Shown: positions 9,374-18,951 of the stretch, piece by piece
How the letters are laid out: each line of letters starts with the position of its first letter
How positions within the stretch are numbered: position 1 is the stretch's first letter
DNA from: JASDSY01 sp041441465
GTDB lineage: Bacteria; Muiribacteriota; UBA9980
DNA length: 64,000 nt
Reading direction: 5' to 3'
NCBI GenBank assembly: GCA_041441465.1
Contig: JASDSY010000001.1
Location: 1 to 64,000, forward strand
Notes under the pieces: generated by a model
Told to the model about the DNA's origin: nothing
Databases searched by the model: none
The model's input: the letters and a program-made list of their open reading frames with translations, nothing else
Position numbers and translations under genes: made by a program

Positions 9374-10888
9374 ATGGCAATACTATTTACATTTGATTTT
9401 GCGAGCAAGCAAAAGTATATTTTTGCAACCAATGCTTTGCGTGAAATCATAGGCGCTTCCGAAATATTGGATAAACTTAACTCACAGTTTAAAAATGAAT
9501 TCGGTAATGACGTTAAGTATTCAGGCGGCGGCAACGGCCTTGCCGTTTTTCAAACCCAGGAAAAAGTCGATCAGGCAATTTCATTTCTTCAGAAAAACTG
9601 TTCATCATATGGCTTAACCTTCTCTTATGCGACTTTAGAAGCCGAAAAACTTACCCATGAATCCCACGAAAAACTAAAATCAATGTTAATCAATTCAAAA
9701 AAAAGCGGCATTTTACCATACTTTGAACCGCTGTTGCCGCACGGCGCAATATGCCAATCATGCGGACGCCGCAATTCAACTAAAAATCCACATAATACTG
9801 AAGAACGTTTATGCAATATATGCCGGCAAAAACAGGAAAATGCCAAAAACGCCCACGCCGATATAATTGAAGCGATGCAAAAACTAAACCCGGAAATTCA
9901 TGGCGGCCCTGAAAAATGGTTTCTTATGAATACCGACGAAATAAAAGAATATAACTCGGAAAACAAGCTTTATGGAATTTTCGCAGTAGTAAAAATGGAC
10001 GGCAATTCATTAGGGAAAAAAATAAGAACATTCTTAGAAGCTGATCCTAAAAATATTGAAAAATTCAGCGACATTTCCAACGGCATAAACGAAGCTTCAA
10101 AACAGGCAATAGCCAATGCGTGCTGCCATCATTTCAAAGAATATATCATGAAAAATAAAAAAATGCCATTTCGTCCCATAATTATAGGCGGCGACGATAT
10201 AGCTTTTTTAATAGACCCTTCAATAGCATTTGAATTTACAAAAACTGTTTCAGATGAATTCACAAAAAACACCAAAAAATTGGATACCAGCTCGATAACA
10301 ATATCGGCTGGAATTGCGTTTACCCATTCATCGTTTCCATTATCAAAATCAATCGAACTAGCAGAAGAATTATTGTCAAATTCCAAAAAATACGGCGTTA
10401 TGGTCAATAAAGAGAATCCGCCGGCTATGATAGATTATCAGGTACTCTATGGAAGCCTGAATGATAATATAACGGAAATTCGCGACCGTGAATATACAAT
10501 TTACGACGGAAATAATAAAATAACCAGATTATGGCAAAAACCTTATCTGCTTTCTGACGACAGCAATTCAAATAAAATCGAAAATATAACAAATCTTGCC
10601 AGTGCTTCCCAAAAAATTGGAAAAATTTTAAAAAGAAGTAAAATAAAACGCTTGAAAGATGTTTTTAATCATGAACAATCATCCTTACAGGAACTTTTGA
10701 TGCAGCTCAGAACAAATGTTCCGGCGAATGAAAGCAAAACCTACTCGTCCCGGGAACAATTCGACATCCTGATTCATTGGGCGGAATGCAATTTCAAATT
10801 TTATAACGAGCAGAGCAAAAATGAGGAAAAGCACGAAGGTATATTAGATCTTGTAGAAGTTTATGATATACTTGGAGGAAAAGAATGA
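9374..10888 (+). CDS. cas10: Cas10, compact and HD-less, type III CRISPR signal-generating subunit
   Basis: 504 aa, well below usual Cas10 sizes. Seen: the N terminus starts directly in the first palm domain; its GGDD position reads GGGN (51-54). A Cys4 zinc motif follows (Cys127, 130, 147, 150). The second palm has VVKMDGNSLG (205-214) and intact IGGDD (GGDD 272-275), the motif that converts ATP to cyclic oligoadenylate in Cas10 proteins. There is no N-terminal HD nuclease, so ssDNA cleavage by Cas10 itself is not expected. The ATG at 9374 follows AGGTG by 5 bases. The next gene overlaps its stop by 4 bases. It is the signalling core of the RAMP complex encoded downstream and the likely source of ligand for the two CARF proteins. 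Confidence 0.93.
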   Translation: MAILFTFDFASKQKYIFATNALREIIGASEILDKLNSQFKNEFGNDVKYSGGGNGLAVFQTQEKVDQAISFLQKNCSSYGLTFSYATLEAEKLTHESHEKLKSMLINSKKSGILPYFEPLLPHGAICQSCGRRNSTKNPHNTEERLCNICRQKQENAKNAHADIIEAMQKLNPEIHGGPEKWFLMNTDEIKEYNSENKLYGIFAVVKMDGNSLGKKIRTFLEADPKNIEKFSDISNGINEASKQAIANACCHHFKEYIMKNKKMPFRPIIIGGDDIAFLIDPSIAFEFTKTVSDEFTKNTKKLDTSSITISAGIAFTHSSFPLSKSIELAEELLSNSKKYGVMVNKENPPAMIDYQVLYGSLNDNITEIRDREYTIYDGNNKITRLWQKPYLLSDDSNSNKIENITNLASASQKIGKILKRSKIKRLKDVFNHEQSSLQELLMQLRTNVPANESKTYSSREQFDILIHWAECNFKFYNEQSKNEEKHEGILDLVEVYDILGGKE

Positions 10889-13098
10889 AGATATTAATAA
10901 AAACATTAACGGATTTACATATAGGAAGCGGTAAAACCGATGGAATAATAGATAATGACATAATACTTAATGAAAGTAATCAGCCGTTCATACCCGCAAG
11001 CACTTTTAAAGGCGTATTAAAAGAATCATGCCTTGAAATCGCCGAATTAATAGGATTAAAATTATGCGACGGCGAACATAATCAAAATGAAGGCAAAAAA
11101 TTATGCGGCATATCTTTTGAAAAACCTTACGGTGATTTTCCATGCCTGCTCTGTCTTTTATTTGGTTCATATAATAACGAAGGCGCGTTAAGAATAACCG
11201 ACGGCCTGCTTAACGCTAAATCTTCAACCGCAAAATTCACTGTAACCGGCCATAACAAAATTGATTCACGGACCGGCGCGGCTTCTGAAAACGCCCTTTT
11301 TATAATGAAACACGTTGCATCAGGAGCTGAATTTGAACTTGAAATGACATATAACGACATTCCGTCTGAATTAAAAGAATTAGCTGAAAATTTGCTTACG
11401 TTAGGGCTTCTGAACCTTCACAGAATAGGCGGCAGGCGCAGAAAAGGAAAAGGCGATATAGCGCTCGAATTTAAAGGCAAATCGAATTATAAAACTTCCG
11501 AAGTAAAAGCTATAATATGTAATCTAAAAAAATATCCGGTAATTTCAATTACCAGCAATAAAGTTTCCAAACAAAATATTTCGTTAACGCCGGAAAATTA
11601 TGAATCGCATATTTTGGTGGAATTAACATTCAAAACTAAAAATTCTATGACTGTAAATGACAATCAGATTTCTGGCAACCACTATGAAACACTTGATTAT
11701 ATTCCGGCAAGCAATGTATCAGGCTTATTTTTCAGTAAATTTTTCCAGCAAATGAATGATAGTTCATTATTTCAAGGTCTGTTTGCTAATAACCTCATTT
11801 CCTTTTCAAATCTTTTTTATTCCGATGATAACGGGCAGGCGCTGCCGTGGCCAAAATCCCTTCTTACCTGCGACAAGTCAAGAGGAACCAAAGGCCATTC
11901 AACTTTTCTGGGATTCAATAAAGAAAAATCGGTATGTGAATATTGCGAAGCCGCGATGTCTTCCAAAGGCAAAAGCTATTGCAATTTTAAACAGGACGGC
12001 GACGTGTTAAATTTAAATATAGTTGGAGCTCCGTCAAAAAGAATAAGATTAAGAAACAATATCGACCGTTCGACTCAGACAACAAAAGACAGCGGCATTT
12101 ACACTTATCAGGAAATTTCTGAAAATCAAATTTTTAAAGGCATATTGCGTTTTAAATCAAAAGAAATATTTAATTTGTGGCAAAAAGTTATTTTCAACGG
12201 CTCAAAAGAAACACAGGTATCATTCGGCCGTGGAAGAAGCCGCGGACTTGGACTGGGAATATTATCATATAAGATAGTTAACATTAACGAAACTTATTTT
12301 AACGATGAAATAAAAAATAGAATCGAAAAATCAAAAGGCATTATCCCGCTAATGTTTTTAACCGAAGCAATTTTAGTTGATGAATATTTGCAGTTTACAA
12401 AAACAATTTCCAGGGATTACTTTTCAAAATATAATGAAAATTTAAATTTTGAGTTTGATAGCGATAATTCATTTATCACTTATAAGCTCAGATACGGCTT
12501 TAATTCTAAAAAAGGCCTGCCAGCATTTCCGGATATCGCTATCGAACCCGGGTCCGTGATTGTCTTAAAATTTCCTGATTTTGAACAGAATAAAAACAAA
12601 GTTATCGAATTTTTAAAACAAATCGAAACCAACGGAGTCGGTGAACGGCAAAGTGAAGGATTTGGCCAGATAATTACGGCGCCTTTTCTAACAAATACCG
12701 TTATTAAAATTTTAGATAAGCGTCATGACAAGGACATGTCCAAATATAAAAAAACTTTAAATATATATGACCCGGATGAAATCGAACTTATAAAAACACT
12801 TGATGATTTTATTAAGAAAAATAGCTGGGGAATCCGTTCAATTCCTTCATCGAGTTCGTTAAAAGCAATGTGTAAATATAAAAATGTTTCAGATGAAATA
12901 TTAAAAACGAGCCAAAAATCAACCCAAAAGGGAAAATGGGAAACAATAATCACTGATCCGACAAACAATGGTCAAAAAAGTTTCATAGATTTTATGAATG
13001 ACCACATTATCAATAAGTATAAAGAAAACACAAAAATAGCAAAATCAATTTTAATTTTTTCAAAATTGCTCAATAAATCCAGAAAGAAAGTTAATTGA
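10885..13098 (+). CDS. Cas7-Csx10-type RAMP fusion subunit
   Basis: 737 aa, at least two RAMP modules. Residues 1-210 resemble Csm3/Cas7: DLHIGSG, IIDNDII with Asp23 at the position of the target-RNA-cleaving Asp of Csm3, ASTFKGVL (38-45), and the glycine loop IGGRRRKGKG. Residues about 240 onward resemble Csx10 (a Cas5-type subunit of type III-D): YIPASNVSGLFFSKF, a Cys-containing insertion, YQEISENQIFKG, SFGRGRSRGLG and GVGERQSEGFG. Start overlaps the cas10 stop (ATGA). Type III-Dv complexes are known to use fused Cas7/Cas5 chains, and this gene fits that pattern. Exact domain borders cannot be set by eye. Confidence 0.82.
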   Translation: MKILIKTLTDLHIGSGKTDGIIDNDIILNESNQPFIPASTFKGVLKESCLEIAELIGLKLCDGEHNQNEGKKLCGISFEKPYGDFPCLLCLLFGSYNNEGALRITDGLLNAKSSTAKFTVTGHNKIDSRTGAASENALFIMKHVASGAEFELEMTYNDIPSELKELAENLLTLGLLNLHRIGGRRRKGKGDIALEFKGKSNYKTSEVKAIICNLKKYPVISITSNKVSKQNISLTPENYESHILVELTFKTKNSMTVNDNQISGNHYETLDYIPASNVSGLFFSKFFQQMNDSSLFQGLFANNLISFSNLFYSDDNGQALPWPKSLLTCDKSRGTKGHSTFLGFNKEKSVCEYCEAAMSSKGKSYCNFKQDGDVLNLNIVGAPSKRIRLRNNIDRSTQTTKDSGIYTYQEISENQIFKGILRFKSKEIFNLWQKVIFNGSKETQVSFGRGRSRGLGLGILSYKIVNINETYFNDEIKNRIEKSKGIIPLMFLTEAILVDEYLQFTKTISRDYFSKYNENLNFEFDSDNSFITYKLRYGFNSKKGLPAFPDIAIEPGSVIVLKFPDFEQNKNKVIEFLKQIETNGVGERQSEGFGQIITAPFLTNTVIKILDKRHDKDMSKYKKTLNIYDPDEIELIKTLDDFIKKNSWGIRSIPSSSSLKAMCKYKNVSDEILKTSQKSTQKGKWETIITDPTNNGQKSFIDFMNDHIINKYKENTKIAKSILIFSKLLNKSRKKVN

Positions 13099-13158
13099 TA
13101 GGTTTGATCAGGTTTAATACTGGTATCTAAATAAAATTTTAAAATGGCAGGGAAAAAT

Positions 13159-14601
13159 ATGAAAAAATTTGATTATAGGATTAATTTTAAAGGAACATTA
13201 GTCTTTTTAACAAGTTATTTCAGCGCTTCGACCAAAATAGACGCTGAAACCGATACGCCTCTCTTAAAATCAGGAAATGATATGGTTATGCTGTCAGGAA
13301 GCACGATAACCGGCAAAATAAAGAACATGCTCGAAAAAATAATACCTATAGAATTATTGGAAGATATTTTTGGCAGTCAAAAAAAATCATCGAGGTTAAC
13401 AATAAATGATTCATTGCAAAAAATTTCATCGGCAATAAGACATGGCGTAGTTATAAATCGCGACACGCTTGCCGCTCAGAATGGGCTTCTCTATGATCGC
13501 GAACTGACTCCGCCATACGCCAGATTTCCTTTATCAATGCAACTTTGTTCATCGCAGGAAAAATTAACAAAAGACTTAAAAGTAATGCAATTAATAAAAC
13601 AAGCGCTCGAAAATTGCTTTATAAATTTTGGCGGCGGTTCAACACGCGGATGCGGTTTTGTAAAACTTGAATCATCATCCATCGAAACTTTCAAATTATC
13701 CGACAACGATGAGTTAGCGGCATATTTAGCCAATGAACCGGCTGTAAAAAAACACACGGCCGAAAATAATAAAACCAATGAAATTTATAGCGATACCGGC
13801 AATTATTTCACCGCCATGATACACTATACATTAAAATTCGACGAAGGCGTAATAACTGCAGGTGAAGAACAGCCTCAAACATTAAGCGAGAAAGGTTCAA
13901 AAGAAGAGGCAGACCTTTTTCCATATTTTATGACTACTGATGAAAAAGATGAATATTACATTATTCCTGGTTCATCAATAAAAGGCGTTTTAAGGAACAA
14001 AGCCGAAGATATATATAGACATAAAAAACTTTCAACAAAAATATGCGCTCCGGGCAATGCCGGCGGTTTTTGCAATGACGAATATAAAAACAGCAATGCC
14101 CCTGAAAATCTTTGCGAATGCTGTAAATTATTCGGTGCAAACGGTTATGCGTCAAAAGTACTTTTCAGCGATTTAATCTCAACAAAAAAAGTTAAAGACG
14201 ATACTATACAAAAAATGGAACATGTCGCAATTGACCGGTTTACAGGCGGCAGTATCGAATCGGCGAAATTTGACGAAACAGTTATTCAAAACAGCGAATT
14301 TCACGGAATGATAACTGTCAATACCGACAAATTAGAACATTTTAATATACTCGCTCATCTGGCGCTTGAAATGGCTGACGGAAAAATAAGAATAGGCCAT
14401 TCCACCAGAAAAGGATTTGGAAAGGCAATGCCGCGCATTGATTCTGTTTCATTAATGGCTTACAATAAAAACGACAATGCAGTAATAAAAGAATTAATGC
14501 TTGATGAAAACATTAAAATCATTCCAGCCGCTGAATTTATAAGTAAAATAAAAAAATTAAGAACTGAAATCGAAAATAAATGGGAGGTTTCGGGCAAATG
14601 A
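13159..14601 (+). CDS. Double Cas7 (Csm3-like) RAMP fusion
   Basis: 480 aa with two Csm3/Cas7 modules in tandem. First: LSGSTITGKIK (46-56), Asp32 as a candidate catalytic Asp, and the glycine loop FGGGSTRGCG. Second, from about 220: IIPGSSIKGVLRNK, a Cys cluster ending CECCKLFGANG, and the glycine loop GHSTRKGFG. I use the ATG at 13159 because AGGG precedes it by 6 bases; an ATG at 13144 has no ribosome-binding site. It would provide two adjacent backbone positions along the crRNA, as the Cas7-2x subunit does in III-Dv. Its stop overlaps the next start by 4 bases. Confidence 0.85.
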   Translation: MKKFDYRINFKGTLVFLTSYFSASTKIDAETDTPLLKSGNDMVMLSGSTITGKIKNMLEKIIPIELLEDIFGSQKKSSRLTINDSLQKISSAIRHGVVINRDTLAAQNGLLYDRELTPPYARFPLSMQLCSSQEKLTKDLKVMQLIKQALENCFINFGGGSTRGCGFVKLESSSIETFKLSDNDELAAYLANEPAVKKHTAENNKTNEIYSDTGNYFTAMIHYTLKFDEGVITAGEEQPQTLSEKGSKEEADLFPYFMTTDEKDEYYIIPGSSIKGVLRNKAEDIYRHKKLSTKICAPGNAGGFCNDEYKNSNAPENLCECCKLFGANGYASKVLFSDLISTKKVKDDTIQKMEHVAIDRFTGGSIESAKFDETVIQNSEFHGMITVNTDKLEHFNILAHLALEMADGKIRIGHSTRKGFGKAMPRIDSVSLMAYNKNDNAVIKELMLDENIKIIPAAEFISKIKKLRTEIENKWEVSGK

Positions 14602-15056
14602 ATGAAAATTGGAATTTAACTAAACTTAATGATATAAAAGAGATAAAAGCCGATAAAAATTTTGCGTTTTACTGGGAAACCTTATCGGAACAGTTTCTTC
14701 AGCAATATAACGAATCAAAATTCAATGAATTAAAAGAAGATATCAATAAAGCATATATTTTTTCAAAAGATTTATGTTATCAACTTAGAAAAAGGGCAGG
14801 GAAGTTAATCGCAGTTTTGATATCCGCTCAAAGCAATTCAAATGTTAATAAAAAAACAATCAAAAAAATCAGCGAAAGAAACATAGAATTAGCAGGTAAA
14901 ATTGTCAAAGGAACAAATAAAATTTACGAGGCTCGTATCGCTAAAATCGGAGATAGAATAGAAAACGGCTTTGTAACGAATATAAAATTGGTTAATTTTG
15001 TAAGCGCCGAATATTCGAACATTTCATTTCCTTTTATAAACGAGAGGGGAGAATAA
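14598..15056 (+). CDS. cas11: Cas11-like small helical subunit
   Basis: 152 aa, largely helical by sequence, rich in Lys, Glu, Asn and Ile, with no enzymatic motif. The start at 14598 forms an ATGA overlap with the previous gene, and GGGAGG lies 10 bases upstream; the following gene begins 3 bases after the stop. Size, helical character and position between RAMP genes fit the Cas11/Csm2/Cmr5 role of lining the target strand. Sequence similarity within these small subunits is too low to be certain by eye. Confidence 0.62.
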   Translation: MNENWNLTKLNDIKEIKADKNFAFYWETLSEQFLQQYNESKFNELKEDINKAYIFSKDLCYQLRKRAGKLIAVLISAQSNSNVNKKTIKKISERNIELAGKIVKGTNKIYEARIAKIGDRIENGFVTNIKLVNFVSAEYSNISFPFINERGE

Positions 15057-15059
15057 AAA

Positions 15060-17306
15060 ATGGAGATCAAAAATTTAGATAAAATGGCAAAAAAATTGGG
15101 AATCGAAACCAGCCCCAAATCTGCCATTCCAAACAAACCTTCACCAAACAAAGGTAGCGGCAATTCCAGGCCTAATAATTACAATAGCAATAATATAAAC
15201 AACAGACCGGCAAATAATAATTTTAGCGCTAACGCCAATGCTAATGCCGGTGCCGTAAAATTTACCAATCCATATAATTTCGCCGAGACGTCAGATATAG
15301 AGGTTCGCAGTAAAATAAGGCCGCATACGGACCACGAAGGCATGATTTCGGGCCGTATAACCTGTGAGTTGAAAACGCTTACACCGATGGCGGCCGGCGG
15401 AAATATTACAGAGCAACCATATGATAAAGGTCCTCAAAATAAAAAATTCAAACATTTAAACCATTTTAAATATAACGGCAACCTGGCAATCCCGGCTGCA
15501 ACATTAAAAGGCATGACTCGAAACGTTTTTGAAACAGTAACCAATTCCTGCATGATGCATTACGACGAAACAAATTTCGAAGGTTACAGAACTACTCAAG
15601 GCGCAAGTTCTGAAATAGAAGTCGGCATAGTTATCGAACTGCCGACAGCCGATTCGGAAGGCAGAGTACAACTTTGCGATAAATATCTTGTAATTGAAGA
15701 AATATTAAAACAAAATAATATTATTTCAACCAAATTTAAAACTGAAAAAGTTTATGTAGCAGTTGATAAAAAAAGAAAAAGAGTCGTATCTATTTCAAAA
15801 TCATCAAACAATTCAATGGAAGAGGCTTATTTATACACATCAGGCAAAATGACAACACCAAGGATGGGGCCTATTTTAGAAAGTGATCTGAATAATGAAA
15901 TATTGGATAAATTAAAAAATACGAATCAACTAACTGTTTATTATGATCGCCGTAAACTTAATCCAGGTGAAAAAAATAATCCTTCCAGCCCGAATTTCAT
16001 AATAAATATATCAACCAGGCCAAGTTACTTATATAGCGGAACATTAAAAAAAGAAAATGACTATAGAAGCAATCAAATCGTGTACAATTTATATTCGAAC
16101 AAAAAATCTGTAGTCGGAGTGCCGTTAAAAGGCCAATACGTTACGTTAAACGATTTCGAAGTAAAAAAATATATGCACGTATTCAGGCATGGCGAACGAG
16201 CTGGTTGCGGCGAATTAAAGCTAAAAAAAGGGGATTTGATTTTCTTTAAAGTGGAAAATGACAGCGTAAAAAATATTATCAGAGCCTCTTTAGGACGAAT
16301 TGCCTTCGAAAAAAGCATTTCCGAAATATTAACAAATTCTGAAGTGCCATGTTATATATATAATTTCAAGAAAAAACTTCACGACATGGAACAGATAATT
16401 TGCCCGGCATGCCAGGTTTTTGGATATACTGAAGACTCAAGACAAACCAAAAATAACAAAAAAACTTTTGCTTTTGCCGGAAGAGTTTTCTTTTCGCACG
16501 CCATAAATACCTCTAAAAACCAAACAAGTTGGGAAATACTTAAAACTGCAGGTGCGCCTCATCCGTCAACAACCTTTTTTTATATAAAGACTAAAGATGA
16601 AAAATTATCAGCAACAAAAACAACCAGAAACGGCCCGGTTGAAGCAATGCCAGATATTAACTCATCTGCGCGTATAAGAGGGCGCAAATTTTATGTTAAA
16701 CATCAAAACGTTTCTGAAAAAAATTATAAGGGCATATTGACCGAAAATTCAGATAGACAAAATACGATTATTGAATTAATAAAAGAGCCGGCGACATTCA
16801 AATTTACGATTGACTTCGAAAAATTAACTGGATATGAACTTGGCGCACTTTTATATTCGCTGCAATTGGACAAAGAAATGTGTCATTCAATAGGCCACGC
16901 CAAACCATTCGGCCTCGGTGATTGCCTTATAACTATAGGAAAGCTGGAAATTGACACGCCTGCAAGGTATGAAACTCTCGACACGAGCAAATGGACTGAA
17001 ACGATAAACGATTATCAAAAATATATCGACAGTTTCCAATCCCAACGGATCGAATTAGAAAATACCGGGAAAAATAAAGTCAATAGTTTCAATGAAATCG
17101 CCGGAATAAAATCGCTTAAATCAATACGTAACATTAACGGAACTTCGGAAGTTAAATATCCAGAAGAAAGAAAAGGCAACAATGACCCTAAAGGATTTCA
17201 ATGGTTTGTAGAACATGCCAACTATAACCATACAGGAAGAGACTTTACTCCACAGCCTTTGCCACTGGCTAAAGACATAAAAACAAAAAAATTAAACCAT
17301 CGTTAA
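15060..17306 (+). CDS. TIGR03986-type CRISPR RAMP protein
   Basis: 748 aa. Residues about 20-70 are a low-complexity Asn/Pro/Ser/Ala linker. A PYNF segment follows, typical of the TIGR03986 family of type III RAMP proteins. RAMP features continue: LTPMAAGG, IPAATLKGMTRNVFE, CPACQVFGYTED, and a late glycine loop GHAKPFGLGDC. The family is often found in III-D-like loci and has a large insertion within a Cas7 fold. Start follows GAGAGGGGAG. The long Asn-rich N terminus is unusual for a RAMP and may be a flexible tether. It is the last gene before a hairpin and Cas6. Confidence 0.85.
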   Translation: MEIKNLDKMAKKLGIETSPKSAIPNKPSPNKGSGNSRPNNYNSNNINNRPANNNFSANANANAGAVKFTNPYNFAETSDIEVRSKIRPHTDHEGMISGRITCELKTLTPMAAGGNITEQPYDKGPQNKKFKHLNHFKYNGNLAIPAATLKGMTRNVFETVTNSCMMHYDETNFEGYRTTQGASSEIEVGIVIELPTADSEGRVQLCDKYLVIEEILKQNNIISTKFKTEKVYVAVDKKRKRVVSISKSSNNSMEEAYLYTSGKMTTPRMGPILESDLNNEILDKLKNTNQLTVYYDRRKLNPGEKNNPSSPNFIINISTRPSYLYSGTLKKENDYRSNQIVYNLYSNKKSVVGVPLKGQYVTLNDFEVKKYMHVFRHGERAGCGELKLKKGDLIFFKVENDSVKNIIRASLGRIAFEKSISEILTNSEVPCYIYNFKKKLHDMEQIICPACQVFGYTEDSRQTKNNKKTFAFAGRVFFSHAINTSKNQTSWEILKTAGAPHPSTTFFYIKTKDEKLSATKTTRNGPVEAMPDINSSARIRGRKFYVKHQNVSEKNYKGILTENSDRQNTIIELIKEPATFKFTIDFEKLTGYELGALLYSLQLDKEMCHSIGHAKPFGLGDCLITIGKLEIDTPARYETLDTSKWTETINDYQKYIDSFQSQRIELENTGKNKVNSFNEIAGIKSLKSIRNINGTSEVKYPEERKGNNDPKGFQWFVEHANYNHTGRDFTPQPLPLAKDIKTKKLNHR

Positions 17307-17338
17307 TATGATCAGAAATTACTAAAAATCAATTTATT

Positions 17339-17373
17339 AAAACCGGCGTTTATGATATAATAACGCCGGTTTT
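17339..17373. terminator. Perfect 12-bp hairpin between RAMP and cas6 genes
   Basis: AAAACCGGCGTT (17339-17350) pairs exactly with AACGCCGGTTTT (17362-17373) around an 11-nt loop. The short T-run makes it a weak or partial terminator. It could lower cas6 and downstream effector expression relative to the complex genes, or be a processing site. Confidence 0.6.
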
Positions 17374-17395
17374 AAATAACAGGGCAGGTAAATAT

Positions 17396-18385
17396 ATGTT
17401 AAAAAAATTTTATAAATATCTTGAAAACTTCACTTTAGCGCGCATTAAATTTGAGTTGGCGGCAATAGACGCAATAAAATTTAATGATTTTACCGGTTCA
17501 GCGTTAAGAGGAATTTTCGGACGAGCATTAAAGCTTATCGCCTGCGGAGACATTAATAATGACTGCCAGAGCTGTATCCATGCCGAAACATGTTGTTATC
17601 AGTACTCCTTTGAGACTAAACGAGTTCTTAACAGTGAAATCATGAAAAAATACCCCAATGTACCGCACCCGTTTGTAATAATACCGCCTACCGGAAATAC
17701 GATAATAAAGCCGAATGACCTATTTAAGTTAGAAATGGTATTAATCGGCAATGGCATTAATTATATAAGCCATTATATACAAGCAATTATAAAAATGGGC
17801 GAACTGGGAATCGGAAGTAAATTTAGCAAATTTCTTTTAGAAAAAGCGTATTCAATAAGCTATGGAGGCAGACAAAAAAATATATACAGCTATGGCTCAG
17901 AAGATTTATCTCACGGCATTTATATGATAAATTTCAAAGAAAAAATAATAAATGAATCGGCTAAAATTCAAAAATTTGAAAATTTAAAAATAAATTACAT
18001 AACTCCGACTCGAATTCAATATAATGAAAGCATAGCACAAAAAATTGATTTCCATATCTTAGTCCGAAACACATTAAGAAGGTTAACGCATTTAAATTAT
18101 TTTCATATCAATAACGAAACACCGGATAATATCAATTTTAAAGATATAATTAGTGATTCAGAAAGTATAAAAACAATAAATTTTAATTTCAAGCAGTTTA
18201 ACGTAACAAGATTTTCTTCAAGACAGGACCGTAAACATGATTTTAACGGTATTACCGGCGCTGCTACCTATCGGGGCGAAAAGTTATACGAATTTTATCC
18301 ATTAATTAAATTATGCGAATATGTTAATGTTGGCAAAAGCACAAGTTTCGGAATGGGTTCCATCGCGCTAGAGCATGTGCAATAG
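17396..18385 (+). CDS. cas6: Cas6 pre-crRNA endoribonuclease
   Basis: 329 aa. Seen: N-terminal FTGSALRGIFGRAL, a four-Cys cluster (Cys50, 57, 60, 66) common in this Cas6 branch, and the C-terminal family signature RFSSRQDRKHDFNGITG..TYRG..YEFYPLIKLCEYVNVGKSTSFGMG, whose last part is the glycine-rich loop. This matches the Cas6 C-terminal RAMP family. It should cut the repeats of the array at 20-577 (and any others) to give crRNAs with an 8-nt 5' handle. The start codon follows a weak GCAGG. It sits 23 bases after a hairpin and leads into the CYTH/CARF genes. Confidence 0.9.
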   Translation: MLKKFYKYLENFTLARIKFELAAIDAIKFNDFTGSALRGIFGRALKLIACGDINNDCQSCIHAETCCYQYSFETKRVLNSEIMKKYPNVPHPFVIIPPTGNTIIKPNDLFKLEMVLIGNGINYISHYIQAIIKMGELGIGSKFSKFLLEKAYSISYGGRQKNIYSYGSEDLSHGIYMINFKEKIINESAKIQKFENLKINYITPTRIQYNESIAQKIDFHILVRNTLRRLTHLNYFHINNETPDNINFKDIISDSESIKTINFNFKQFNVTRFSSRQDRKHDFNGITGAATYRGEKLYEFYPLIKLCEYVNVGKSTSFGMGSIALEHVQ

Positions 18386-18462
18386 TATTTAAACAAGTTT
18401 CAAAAATAAAAAATATAATAATAACTTATTCATTTATTTTGAACTTTAAAAGGAGTGTAATA

Positions 18463-18951
18463 ATGCCAATTGAAAAAGAGCGAAAATTCAAATTAAAAAA
18501 GCTCCCTGAAAATATCGATACAGTTAAATGCGATAAAATCGAACAATATTATTTAATGCCGGATGAAAACGAAAAGCAGGAAGGTTATGAAAGCAAACGG
18601 ATACGGCTAAAAAATGGAATAAAAGCGACTTTAACTTTAAAATCCGCAGGCTTAAAAGAACGCCGTGAAATAGAAAAAGAAATTAGCATTAACGAATATG
18701 AAAAATTGAAAAAAGAAGCGAAAAAGCATATAAGCAAAATAAGATATCTATGGCATTATAATGATTTTAATGTAGAAATCGATATCTTTAATAATATCGA
18801 CCTGGTAATGGCTGAAGTCGAATCAGAAGCCGCAGATAATTTTAAAGCGCCTGAAGACTGGATAGAAGTAACTAATGACAAGCTATACCAAAATAATAAC
18901 TTGGCACGGCCGATTAATTTTCATAATAATAACGGAGAATGCAATGAATAA
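18463..18951 (+). CDS. Stand-alone CYTH-domain protein (CRISPR-linked)
   Basis: 162 aa. Seen: N-terminal ExExK motif EKERK (4-8), QYYL, RIRLKNG with triphosphate-tunnel basic residues, TLKSAG, ERREIEKEI, MAEVESE, and the terminal WIEVTND..YQNNNLA signature. CYTH enzymes bind triphosphates in a beta tunnel with metal; members are inorganic triphosphatases, thiamine triphosphatases or class IV adenylate cyclases. The start at 18463 has an AAGGAG site 8 bases upstream. Its end overlaps the next gene, which carries a second CYTH domain, by 8 bases, so the two are probably co-translated. Inference: it may act on a triphosphate-bearing signal nucleotide or RNA end made during the CRISPR response. 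Confidence 0.85.
   Translation: MPIEKERKFKLKKLPENIDTVKCDKIEQYYLMPDENEKQEGYESKRIRLKNGIKATLTLKSAGLKERREIEKEISINEYEKLKKEAKKHISKIRYLWHYNDFNVEIDIFNNIDLVMAEVESEAADNFKAPEDWIEVTNDKLYQNNNLARPINFHNNNGECNE

Noticed and set aside
18361..18460. Separate promoter for the CYTH/CARF genes
   Set aside because: TATAAT at 18414 exists but no -35 at the right distance; AT-rich chance match is likely.
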